A DNA stretch of 64,000 nt from Natronomonas gomsonensis (GTDB taxonomy: Archaea; Halobacteriota; Halobacteria; Halobacteriales; Haloarculaceae). The position numbers and the translations under genes are program-made. Positions 9,161 through 17,045 of the stretch are shown here, one piece after another. The stretch lies in the NCBI RefSeq assembly GCF_024300825.1, contig NZ_CP101323.1, positions 1,240,001-1,304,000 on the forward strand, read 5' to 3'. The notes under the pieces are model-generated. The model worked only from the letters and a program-made list of their open reading frames with translations, was not told the origin of the DNA and searched no databases. Positions within the stretch are counted from its first letter, which is position 1; each line of letters opens with the position of its first letter.

Positions 9161-9551
9161 GCCAGCACTCCGAATCTAGTACCGATATGGGTTTCTAAAC
9201 GAAAGAAGCGAACGTTGCGGTAATAGAAGGCGGTGTAGGCGACCGATATGGGGCATGCGATTTCCCGACAGGCGGTCTCTGGTCGCCCTCGACGGTGTGA
9301 CGGGACCGACGCCGGTTCTGGCGTGTCTCACCGAGGACACGGCTTCAGGTCGTGAATCTACTTACCTCCGCGATGGGAATTTAGCCGCAAATTCTGCAAA
9401 ACCATAATGTTCTTTAATTACTGATTTGCGAACAGTTCGTGAATATAGATAGATTTAATAGTCAAACTGTTCTCTCTTGAGCCAGAGACGACCAGAATCT
9501 GATTCCGGGCACGTCCCGGATACCGAGAGAGGTCGTACGACGAGCTGAACG
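9161..9551. other. Intergenic region upstream of dabB, no secure gene
   Basis: This 391-bp gap becomes A/T-rich in its right half and carries the dabBA promoter region. A possible 50-codon frame (ATG at 9255, stop ending 9407, plus strand) has only weak coding character and I do not call it a gene. Confidence 0.4.
9430..9472 (+). promoter_or_regulatory. Inverted repeat framing a TATA-like box upstream of dabBA
   Basis: GAACAGTT at 9430-9437 and its exact reverse complement AACTGTTC at 9465-9472 flank an A/T-rich stretch with gaatatagat and gatttaatag. A repressor or activator binding both arms would straddle the TATA/BRE region. The dabB start lies about 80 bp downstream, so a 5' leader is predicted. 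This is inference from symmetry and position only. Confidence 0.4.
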
Positions 9552-11036
9552 ATGTCAGGACGCACCTCGAAACCGACGGTCGGAGCACTCCCGGACACGG
9601 CGGTGGAATCACCGTTCGTGCCCGTTGCACTAACGTGGCTCGTGTGGTCGCTGTTCGCTGCGAGTATCGCCGTCCTCATCGCCCGAATCCGGCTCGGCGG
9701 CGCCTGGGAGATTCCCGGCGTGGTCGCCATCGACGGTCTGACCGTTCTCATGTGGGTGGTGGTCACGTTCTTTAGCGGAATCGTTCACAGTTACTCGCGC
9801 CGCTACATGGCTGGTAGCGCCCACGAAACCGGCTTCTTCCTCGCCGTGTTCGGCTTCACGGCTGCCGTGATGGGCCTCGTCGCGGCCGACCACATCGCGC
9901 TGTTCTGGCTGCTCTGGCTGGCGATGGGCCTGCTGATGGCGAACCTCATCGGTACCGTCGACGGCTGGACGCAGGCACGGGCCGCCGCGAGCGTCGCCCG
10001 CAAGTACTTCCTCGCAAGCAGCGCGCTCCTCGGCGTCGCACTGACAGCGCTGTGGTGGACGACCGACGCGACGACGGCCTCCGGTATCGCCGCGGCCGCC
10101 GACAGCCTCGGCGGGCCGGTGTGGCTCGTCGCCGCGGCCGCACTCGTCTTCGCAGCGATGATTCAGTCCGCCCTCGTCCCGTTCCACGGCTGGCTGCTCT
10201 CCTCGATGACCGCCCCGACGCCCGCCTCGGCGCTGATGCACGCCGGGTTCGTCAACGCGGGCGGCATCCTGTTGACCCGTTTCGCACCGGTCGTCACCGT
10301 CGACACCACACTCATGCTCGGTATCGTGGCCGTCGGCGCGGCGAGTGCCCTGCTCGGAAAACTGCTCAAGGCCGTCCAGCCGGACGTCAAGAGCGAACTG
10401 GGCTGCTCGACGGTCGGACAGATGGGCTTTATGATTATGCAGGCTGGTCTCGGCTTCTTCGGCGCCGCCATCACCCACCTCATCCTGCACGGCTTCTACA
10501 AGGCGTATCACTTCCTCGGTTCGGGGGGGCAGGTCGAACACGCCAGCCCGACTGAGAGCGAACCCACCGGGATGAACGTCGCAGGCACAGCCGCCGTCCT
10601 GATGACCGGACTGGCAGGTGGTGCGTTGTTCGCTCTCCTCACGGGGAAGGGCACGAGCGTCGACAGCGGACTGCTGCTCGTGTTGTTCGTCGTGCTCACG
10701 ACGCTGCATGCGGCCCGCAGCGCCGTCCAGCACACACCCCTGTCGGCGGCGGCTCGCTACGTCGCGGTCCCGCTGGTGTTCATTCCGGCCATCACCGTCT
10801 ACGCACTCGTCTACCTGGCTATTTCGAGTGTCCTCTCCGGGCTTCCGCTCGTCTCGGCCCCGACCGAGCTGAGTGCGCTCCACGCGCTCGTCGCCGTCGT
10901 CTTCCTCGCGGTCTACGTCGCGATAGAGACCGGCGCCCACGAGCGAAGCCAGCGCCTCTACGTCGCGTTGTTGAACGCCAGCCAACCCGCTTCCAGTACC
11001 GTGCTAACCGCCACGGAGGACTACAATGAGTACTGA
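9552..11036 (+). CDS. dabB: DabB, membrane subunit of a dissolved inorganic carbon transporter (NuoL-like)
   Basis: A 494-residue polytopic protein of the proton-conducting subunit family shared with complex I NuoL and MrpA. Family features include 'ALMHAGFVNAGGILLTRF' and 'SELGCSTVGQMGFMIMQAG', with Lys and His residues in membrane segments. It is not in a nuo or mrp operon. It is directly followed, with an 11-bp overlap, by the DUF2309-type dabA gene, and this pairing defines the DAB inorganic-carbon pump. In studied bacteria the complex couples cation flow to vectorial CO2 hydration. The function here rests on the pairing and family, not on haloarchaeal data. Confidence 0.88.
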   Translation: MSGRTSKPTVGALPDTAVESPFVPVALTWLVWSLFAASIAVLIARIRLGGAWEIPGVVAIDGLTVLMWVVVTFFSGIVHSYSRRYMAGSAHETGFFLAVFGFTAAVMGLVAADHIALFWLLWLAMGLLMANLIGTVDGWTQARAAASVARKYFLASSALLGVALTALWWTTDATTASGIAAAADSLGGPVWLVAAAALVFAAMIQSALVPFHGWLLSSMTAPTPASALMHAGFVNAGGILLTRFAPVVTVDTTLMLGIVAVGAASALLGKLLKAVQPDVKSELGCSTVGQMGFMIMQAGLGFFGAAITHLILHGFYKAYHFLGSGGQVEHASPTESEPTGMNVAGTAAVLMTGLAGGALFALLTGKGTSVDSGLLLVLFVVLTTLHAARSAVQHTPLSAAARYVAVPLVFIPAITVYALVYLAISSVLSGLPLVSAPTELSALHALVAVVFLAVYVAIETGAHERSQRLYVALLNASQPASSTVLTATEDYNEY

Positions 11037-13431
11037 ACACACTACCGAAGACAGCATCGACAAAGCAGCGACCACCGTCGGGTCGGTCTGGCCGATTCAC
11101 TCCTTCGTGACGGCCAACCCACTCTCGGGCTTCGAGGACATGCCGTTCAGCGAGGCCGTCACCCAGGCTGGGGACCTCCTCGGCGGCCGCGGCTATCCAA
11201 GTCCGGAGACGTTCCAGACAGCCCTCGACAACGGGCAAATCGACCCCGAACTCCTCGATTCCGAACTGGCCGAACGCGGCTACGAGCAAGACCCCGAGAC
11301 CCTACTGGAGCGCATGGAAACCAGCGTCGAGACGGAGCGTCCGAACACCGACGCCGAGCAGGTCGACCACGTGCTGACGAAGTGGCTGTCGGCGTTCCTC
11401 GATGAAGGGCAAGCGCAGTGGTCGATGCCGAACCGCGAGGACGGGTTCTACAGCGCCTTCCGGTCGGTGGCCGCATACGACGGCCAGATACCCGACGAGG
11501 AGGTCGTCGCCGACCTACCTGAGTCGCCACTCGAAGCCATCGAGACCGTGTTAGAACCGTACCCCGAGAGCCAATGGGTCCCCATCTTCGAGGAGCAGTT
11601 CGCCGCACTCCCTGGGTGGAGTGGCTTTATCAAACAACGCGTTGCCGACGACGGGGCGTGGCAGTCCACGTACCCCATCACGCTCGAGGGGTATCTCGCG
11701 GCCCGTCTCACGCTGCTGGAGGCCTTCGGCGCCGGTGTCGAGCCGTCGACCGGTCCCGACAGCGCCGACGATGAGGCGGCCGACGAACTCGCCGAAGCGT
11801 TCCTGAATGCGTGGGAGGCGAGTTACCGCAGCGAGGTCGTCGAGTCCGTCGCCTCCGAAAGCGAGGCCCTCGCCGACAGCGACCCCTTCGGCCGCCCGGA
11901 CGCACAACTGGTGTTCTGTATCGATACGCGTTCGGAGATTATCCGCCGCCACATCGAAGACGCTGGCGACTACGAGACCCACGGCTACGCTGGCTTCTTC
12001 GGTATCCCGATGGAGTACCAGGGATACGATTCCGAAGTGTCGGTCGATGCCTGTCCCCCTATCCTCGATGCACAGCACCGCATCTCCGAGATTCCAACCG
12101 ACAGGGACACACAGACGAGTCACGACCGCTGGTCGCGTCTCCGCGAGGCCACAGGCGAGGTAATCGAGACGCTGAAAACGAACCCCGCCACCGCCTTCGG
12201 CTTCGTCGAGAGCGCCGGCAGTGGGTACGGACTCGCGCTTGCGGCCCGGACGCTCGTTCCTGGCCGCGTCTACGACTTACTCGAAACCACCGACGATGCG
12301 GTGGCCGACGACCACGAGTTCTGTGAGCCAATCGTCCACCACCAGCACACCTACGCCGGTGACCTCCCAGTTGGACTGACTCACGAGGAGAAAGTCGAGT
12401 ACGCCGCGTCCGCCTTCGAATTGATGGGTTGGGAGGAGTTCAGCCGCCTCGTCGTCTTCACCGGCCACGCCAGCGAGACGGCCAACAACCCCTATGACTC
12501 GAGTCTGGACTGTGGCGCCTGTGCCGGCAACCCCGGGGGCCCGAGTGCTCGCGTCCTCGCGACGATTTGTAACGACGCCGAAGTCAAGGCGGCGCTGCGC
12601 GAACGCGGCTTCGACATTCCCGACGACACCGTCTTCCTCGCCGGCGAACACAACACGACGACCGACGAAGTGGAACTGTTCGCCGACGGCGTGCCCGAAA
12701 GCCACGCGGACGACCTCGAGCAGTTGCGTGCAGACCTCGAAACTGCCCGCGAGAACGCGACCGCCGAGCGCGCCGAGTCGATGGGGGGCGACGACTCGAA
12801 GGGTGTCAGTGAGACGGAGCGCCGTGCCGCCGACTGGGCCGAAACGCGTCCCGAGTGGGGACTGGCCGGCAACGCCGGATTCGTCATCGGTCCCCGCGGT
12901 CTGACGAACGACCTTGACCTCGATGGCCGCGCCTTCCTCCACTCCTACGATTGGTCGACCGACCCCGACGGTGACGCACTCGAAGCGATTCTCACCGGCC
13001 CGATGGTCGTCACCCAGTGGATTAACACCCAGTACTACTTCTCGACGGTCGACAATTCGGCGTACGGCGGTGGGTCGAAGGTGACTCACAACCCAGTCGG
13101 AAACGTCGGCGTCTACCAGGGCAACGGCGGCGATTTGATGACCGGTCTTCCGCTCCAATCGGTGATGGCCGCCGACGACAAACCGTATCACCAGCCGCTT
13201 CGCCTCTCGACGGTCATCCACGCGCCGGTCGAGCGCGTCACCGGCGTCTTGGCCGCCCACGAGGAGTTGACCGAACTGCTTGACAACGACTGGCTCTCAC
13301 TGACGGTCGTCGACCCGACGCAGAATCACCGCGCCTTCCACTACGAGGAGGATTTGGAGTGGACACCGGTGTCCGAACAGCCCGAAGCCCACCCGGAGAT
13401 GCCGAACGCGCCCGCCGTCGCGGACGACTAA
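11026..13431 (+). CDS. dabA: DabA, carbonic-anhydrase-like subunit of the inorganic carbon transporter (UPF0753/DUF2309)
   Basis: An 801-residue soluble or peripheral subunit. The beta-carbonic-anhydrase-like zinc site of the DabA family is visible: VFCIDTRSE with Cys298 and Asp300, FTGHAS with His481, and SLDCGACAGNPGG with Cys496. The His-to-Cys spacing of 15 matches the bacterial proteins. The N-terminus 'VWPIHSFVTANPLSGFE' is also typical of the family. It overlaps dabB by 11 bp, so the two are co-expressed. The predicted role is zinc-dependent hydration of CO2 at the membrane, trapping bicarbonate in the cytoplasm. No carbon-fixation genes are in the window. Confidence 0.92.
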   Translation: MSTEHTTEDSIDKAATTVGSVWPIHSFVTANPLSGFEDMPFSEAVTQAGDLLGGRGYPSPETFQTALDNGQIDPELLDSELAERGYEQDPETLLERMETSVETERPNTDAEQVDHVLTKWLSAFLDEGQAQWSMPNREDGFYSAFRSVAAYDGQIPDEEVVADLPESPLEAIETVLEPYPESQWVPIFEEQFAALPGWSGFIKQRVADDGAWQSTYPITLEGYLAARLTLLEAFGAGVEPSTGPDSADDEAADELAEAFLNAWEASYRSEVVESVASESEALADSDPFGRPDAQLVFCIDTRSEIIRRHIEDAGDYETHGYAGFFGIPMEYQGYDSEVSVDACPPILDAQHRISEIPTDRDTQTSHDRWSRLREATGEVIETLKTNPATAFGFVESAGSGYGLALAARTLVPGRVYDLLETTDDAVADDHEFCEPIVHHQHTYAGDLPVGLTHEEKVEYAASAFELMGWEEFSRLVVFTGHASETANNPYDSSLDCGACAGNPGGPSARVLATICNDAEVKAALRERGFDIPDDTVFLAGEHNTTTDEVELFADGVPESHADDLEQLRADLETARENATAERAESMGGDDSKGVSETERRAADWAETRPEWGLAGNAGFVIGPRGLTNDLDLDGRAFLHSYDWSTDPDGDALEAILTGPMVVTQWINTQYYFSTVDNSAYGGGSKVTHNPVGNVGVYQGNGGDLMTGLPLQSVMAADDKPYHQPLRLSTVIHAPVERVTGVLAAHEELTELLDNDWLSLTVVDPTQNHRAFHYEEDLEWTPVSEQPEAHPEMPNAPAVADD

Positions 13432-13556
13432 CGGTGGCCTCGGGACGAAACTGGGCCGAACGGAACGGCACCGGGACTCGGTCGCTATCGGTGTCTGATT
13501 GCGCTGGTCGGAACAAGATGTCCCTTGCGAGAGGCGTCTCGTTGAGAACTGCTGTG

Positions 13557-13588
13557 GGCTTTATTGTGTTGCCAGTGAAACCACTGGT
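13557..13588 (+). promoter_or_regulatory. TATA-like box and short perfect dyad before the 13589 gene
   Basis: The string ctttatt at about 13558-13564 lies some 28 bp before the ATG at 13589. Between them CCAGTG (13572-13577) and CACTGG (13582-13587) form a 6-bp inverted repeat with a 4-base loop, ending one base before the start codon. If the mRNA is leaderless, the dyad is in DNA only and may be an operator. Confidence 0.35.
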
Positions 13589-14062
13589 ATGGCGCTCGAT
13601 ATAGAGGTCCCGGAACCACCAGACCTGTCCAACCGAGGAATGCCGCGTGAGTTCGAGTGGCAAGAAGAGACGCTCGGGTCGGAGGACTTCTACCGTGAGG
13701 ACATCGAAGATTTGCTCCAAGTGGGTGCATGGAAGGAGGGGTTCAACGAGTGGGCCGAGTACACGAACCTCGATGAAGAACACGTTCGAATTATCAGCGA
13801 CCTCGGCCTGTTCCAAACGTTCGACTTCTACTGGGACCCAACCGAAGACCGCCTTCGGTTCGACGCCCCAACGATTTCGGACGACTGGCGGAAGCAAGAC
13901 GCGACTGAGTCCCTCGATTCGAGCACGGTCTCGATGATTAACGGTGAGTTAACGGACCTCGGCCGAGCGGTACTGGAGATACTGGAGGACTACATCGAAC
14001 GGAACGACGAAGCGTCCGACTATGGGTGGGGTGAGGAAACGTACGGCAAACGCGAGGAGTGA
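13589..14062 (+). CDS. Acidic soluble protein of unknown function
   Basis: The ATG at 13589 is preceded at the right distance by a TATA-like box; the frame is open further upstream but that stretch is rich in Cys and Arg and looks non-coding. The product is 157 aa, strongly acidic, without a signal or membrane segment. It is rich in Trp/Asp/Glu pairs ('DFYREDIEDLLQVGAWKEGFNEWAE' is split here by its aromatic residues). I do not recognise a family. It ends 6 bp before the convergent SHOCT gene. Confidence 0.65.
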   Translation: MALDIEVPEPPDLSNRGMPREFEWQEETLGSEDFYREDIEDLLQVGAWKEGFNEWAEYTNLDEEHVRIISDLGLFQTFDFYWDPTEDRLRFDAPTISDDWRKQDATESLDSSTVSMINGELTDLGRAVLEILEDYIERNDEASDYGWGEETYGKREE

Positions 14063-14068
14063 TTCCAG

Positions 14069-14308
14069 TCACTCCACCTCATCAGTAGCATCTAGCCGCT
14101 TGCGGCGACGTCTATACTCCTCTTCATCGATTTCTCCTCGCTCATAGCGGTTCTGGAGGACTTCTCTCGCCGAATCGTGGGTTTTCGAGCGAGTGCTGCT
14201 TCGGTTTCCAAGCCAGTAGAGTGCGCCGCCGAGAACACCCAGCACTCCGAGCGCCCCGCCGACGAAGGGAATACTCCAGATTCCGCCTCCAGTGCGGCCG
14301 TTCATCAT
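14069..14308 (-). CDS. Small SHOCT-domain membrane protein
   Basis: A 79-residue protein with one N-terminal membrane segment (about residues 10-33, 'IPFVGGALGVLGVLGGALYW'). A C-terminal SHOCT motif follows: 'LQNRYERGEIDEEEYRRRR', the usual short oligomerisation or membrane-associated helix pair. SHOCT proteins are common and mostly uncharacterised. It lies just downstream of the two-YHS permease on the same strand and could be co-transcribed with a separate gene there, but 164 bp separate them. Confidence 0.75.
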   Translation of the reverse strand: MMNGRTGGGIWSIPFVGGALGVLGVLGGALYWLGNRSSTRSKTHDSAREVLQNRYERGEIDEEEYRRRRKRLDATDEVE

Positions 14309-14472
14309 CCCGTGGTCGCCCCCCCACCAGGTGTCTCGATTCGATACCCCTCGTTTGCTGATACGTTGAGAGCCCTGACTGCTCAGACGGTCGTTTTGGG
14401 CGCGACCGGCGTGTCAATCGCGATGGTAGCACCTGAAATCACGGTATCCCCAGAGTGGGTTTCGATTCGCAT

Positions 14473-15855
14473 TCAGTGGTCGTGGCTTGTCACCTGTGGG
14501 CTTTGACCGGCAAACGCCGTCGGATTCTCCTCGAACCGTCGCTTGCAGGCACTAGAGCAGAAGTAGTACGTCGTTCCCTCGTGAGACGCGCTCGGCCCAT
14601 CATCGTCGGTCCGCATTCCACAGACGGGGTCGCGGTACTGGCCGGGCGCACCGAGGCCACGGCGGTACACGTACAGGAGAAACCCGGAGAGTCCGAAGGC
14701 GATGAGGTTGAGGTAGAACGTGTAGTTGAGTTCGAAGTACGTCTGTTCGGTCGCCGTCTCCCCACCGGCCAAATCGGGAACGATACCGAGTGCGTCGAAC
14801 AGCAACTCCATGAGAAAGCCGGTGAACGCCATCGTCACGAAGAAGACGCCGAGGATGTACAGCATGATTTTCCAGCCGTAGTACTTCCGGTAGACGTTCA
14901 ACACGGGAATCGTGATGAGGTCGGCATAGACGAACGCGATGACGCCGGCGAAGCTAATTCCACCACCCCACAGCGCAACGGCGAAGGGGACGTTGCCCAT
15001 ACTGCCGACGAAACTGATGACGGCGATGGCGACACCCATAATCGCGTTCTCGGCGGTCACGAGCAGGCCGTCGCCCTGAATGAACAGGGTGTTCCAGACC
15101 CACTGGGGAACGAAGACGATGACGAACCCGGAGATGAGAAAGCCCGCGATGACGTCCTTCCAAATCATCGACCACTCCTTGCGATACTGGTTTGCGACCT
15201 TGTACCAGCCACCCCACGACAGCAGTTCGTCGCGCCACCCGCCGCTGCTCGATGTCTCCTGGAGATAGGTCTCCATACAGCCTTCCGAGCAGAACTGCAG
15301 CGTTTCACCCCCGTCAGTCGTGAGCGTGTACTCCTTTTTGCCTTCCATCCCGCAGGTTGGGTCCTCGGTAACACCAGCCTCACGGTCGCGTTCGTTGAGT
15401 GTCTGTCTGACCTCACCGAAGAGGTTCTCGGGGAGCGTAAGGTGGACGATGACGGCCATGACGGCGATGAGAATGAGGCCGCCGAGCAGTTCGGCGAGGA
15501 GGAACTCCCAGCCCAGCAGAATCAGAATCATCAACCCGAGTTCGACGATGAGGTTCGTCGACGCGAACATGAACGCCAGAAAGTTCACCGCGTGAGCACC
15601 TTTCTTGAACAGACCCTTCCCGATAGCGACGGCACCGAAACTACACCCACTGCTTGCCGCCCCGAATGCGGTTGCCTTGGTGAGGCCGCCCAGGTCGCCA
15701 TCACCGAGAACCTTCGCCATTCGCTCCTTGGAGACGTAAACCTGGACGAGACTCGTAACCGTGAGGCCCATGATGATTGCCCACGCCGCCGTCCAGAGAA
15801 ATCCGACCCCGATGCGGAGGGCTTCGCGGACTCCATCGAGTACCGTCGCCTGCAT
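14473..15855 (-). CDS. Permease of the ArsP/UPF0718 family with two YHS/TRASH metal-binding domains
   Basis: The ATG at 15855 gives 460 aa; the frame is open to 15969 but the extra 38 residues lack a plausible N-terminus. Two membrane bundles are present, with the family motif GAASSGCSFGAVAIGKG near residue 65 and 'VGSMGNVPFAVALWGGG' in the second half. A Cys-rich YHS/TRASH-like module lies between the bundles (about 165-197, DPTCGM ... FCSEGC). A second sits at the C-terminus (about 408-450, DPVCGM ... FCSSACKRRF). The bundles resemble permeases that export organo-arsenicals or unknown solutes; the YHS modules suggest a soft-metal or metalloid link. Substrate unproven. Confidence 0.85.
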   Translation of the reverse strand: MQATVLDGVREALRIGVGFLWTAAWAIIMGLTVTSLVQVYVSKERMAKVLGDGDLGGLTKATAFGAASSGCSFGAVAIGKGLFKKGAHAVNFLAFMFASTNLIVELGLMILILLGWEFLLAELLGGLILIAVMAVIVHLTLPENLFGEVRQTLNERDREAGVTEDPTCGMEGKKEYTLTTDGGETLQFCSEGCMETYLQETSSSGGWRDELLSWGGWYKVANQYRKEWSMIWKDVIAGFLISGFVIVFVPQWVWNTLFIQGDGLLVTAENAIMGVAIAVISFVGSMGNVPFAVALWGGGISFAGVIAFVYADLITIPVLNVYRKYYGWKIMLYILGVFFVTMAFTGFLMELLFDALGIVPDLAGGETATEQTYFELNYTFYLNLIAFGLSGFLLYVYRRGLGAPGQYRDPVCGMRTDDDGPSASHEGTTYYFCSSACKRRFEENPTAFAGQSPQVTSHDH

Positions 15856-16073
15856 AGATGTATCATCGTAGGGGTCATCTAATTCAGTTGCCCCTAGGAG
15901 ACCGCGGCTCAGAGAGCACCTCCACCACGGATTTGCGGACTGAAAGGCCCGGATTTCAAAGAATTCCAAAGCGACCTCACAGGAAACGTCGCTCAGCCGC
16001 TACGTATCAGTATTTTGTTAATTGAGGCTACCGTCTTTCACCGTTCCGTGGCTCGCCGATTCTCTGTCCGTAT

Positions 16074-16877
16074 TCAACTGCTCTCTGCGGTCGTGTTCTC
16101 AGCAGCGAGTTCTCGGGCCGTCTCGACCCAGTCGTGTTCCGGGAATGGGGCTGGGCCGACGTTGTACGTGTACTGGTAGCTCGTTCCGTCATCCTCGATT
16201 GTGATGTCGAAAGCGTAGATGACTCCGTCATCGAGGCCGAGCCGAAGTGTTCCATTGCTGGCCGGGGAGGCATTCGATGCGTTCGCTCGCGTGCCGGTTA
16301 CCTGATACGTGATGACGGGCACGCCGTGGTGGGTTGTCGTGTTGACGGCTTCCCACGTGTACCGTTCAAGCATGTTGGTGTGCCGGCCGATGTTCGTGGG
16401 TGCGAGGTTGCCGTACTGTGGGTCATAGCGGTAGTACGCGTCGGTGTCGTTGTCGTAGACGAACGAATCGTCCGATTCGAACTCCTCTCGTTGATGCGAA
16501 TTCGGGATGCTCTCGGCGGGTTGGAGGAACGCGTAGATACTCCCGTTTCGGTAGACCTCAGCGTCGTACCATCGCTCGGCAAGTATTTCTCCCGTCTCGG
16601 CGTTGATGTAGTACTCACCCTCGACGATTGGCCGTTCGGCCGGTGCGTCGTACTCGATTGCGTAGGAATCCCAGTGTTCACGCGGCGTGTGTGAAACGTT
16701 CGAATCAGTGGCATCGAGCGCCGTGAAGTTGATATGGTCCGCTCCTGTGCCTGCGGGATACTCTTGATCGGGACCCAGCGGGCTGGACCCGGCCGGGCCA
16801 ATCGTGGCGAGTGCAACGCCGATAGCTACGATAGCTACGACCGCAACGAGTCCGCCGAACAAGTACCGTCGTTCCAT
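16074..16877 (-). CDS. Membrane-anchored extracellular protein of unknown function
   Basis: With the ATG at 16877 the product is 267 aa; a longer frame adds 15 unlikely residues. A single N-terminal membrane segment (about 5-27, after MERRY) anchors an acidic external domain. That domain has many N-x-S/T sites (e.g. NVSH, NGSI, NTTT, NASN), fitting an S-layer-side glycoprotein. It resembles the widespread haloarchaeal single-pass proteins of LolA/outer-membrane-carrier-like fold by layout only. The gene is flanked by the metal permease and the giant kinase; no operon is evident. Confidence 0.65.
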   Translation of the reverse strand: MERRYLFGGLVAVVAIVAIGVALATIGPAGSSPLGPDQEYPAGTGADHINFTALDATDSNVSHTPREHWDSYAIEYDAPAERPIVEGEYYINAETGEILAERWYDAEVYRNGSIYAFLQPAESIPNSHQREEFESDDSFVYDNDTDAYYRYDPQYGNLAPTNIGRHTNMLERYTWEAVNTTTHHGVPVITYQVTGTRANASNASPASNGTLRLGLDDGVIYAFDITIEDDGTSYQYTYNVGPAPFPEHDWVETARELAAENTTAESS

Positions 16878-17045
16878 ACAACGGCTACATTCGCTTTTGG
16901 TTAAGTACTGAGGAAGGCTCAAACCAGTGTTTGTGTGTCAATTCGAATCACACTCAGGAAGCGAAGGGGTTCCGGTTGCCGAACGAATCCATCGTGCAGT
17001 CGTGCCGCCACCGACTGTCGAGGAGGACGCCTACTTCGAACCGTC

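Noticed and set aside
9255-9407. 50-codon frame upstream of dabB
   Set aside because: Weak codon bias, no upstream promoter at the right distance and no protein features.
9630-10985. 450-codon open frame antisense to dabB
   Set aside because: Product is a Glu/Arg/Gly-rich sequence complementary to a clear membrane protein gene; no motifs.
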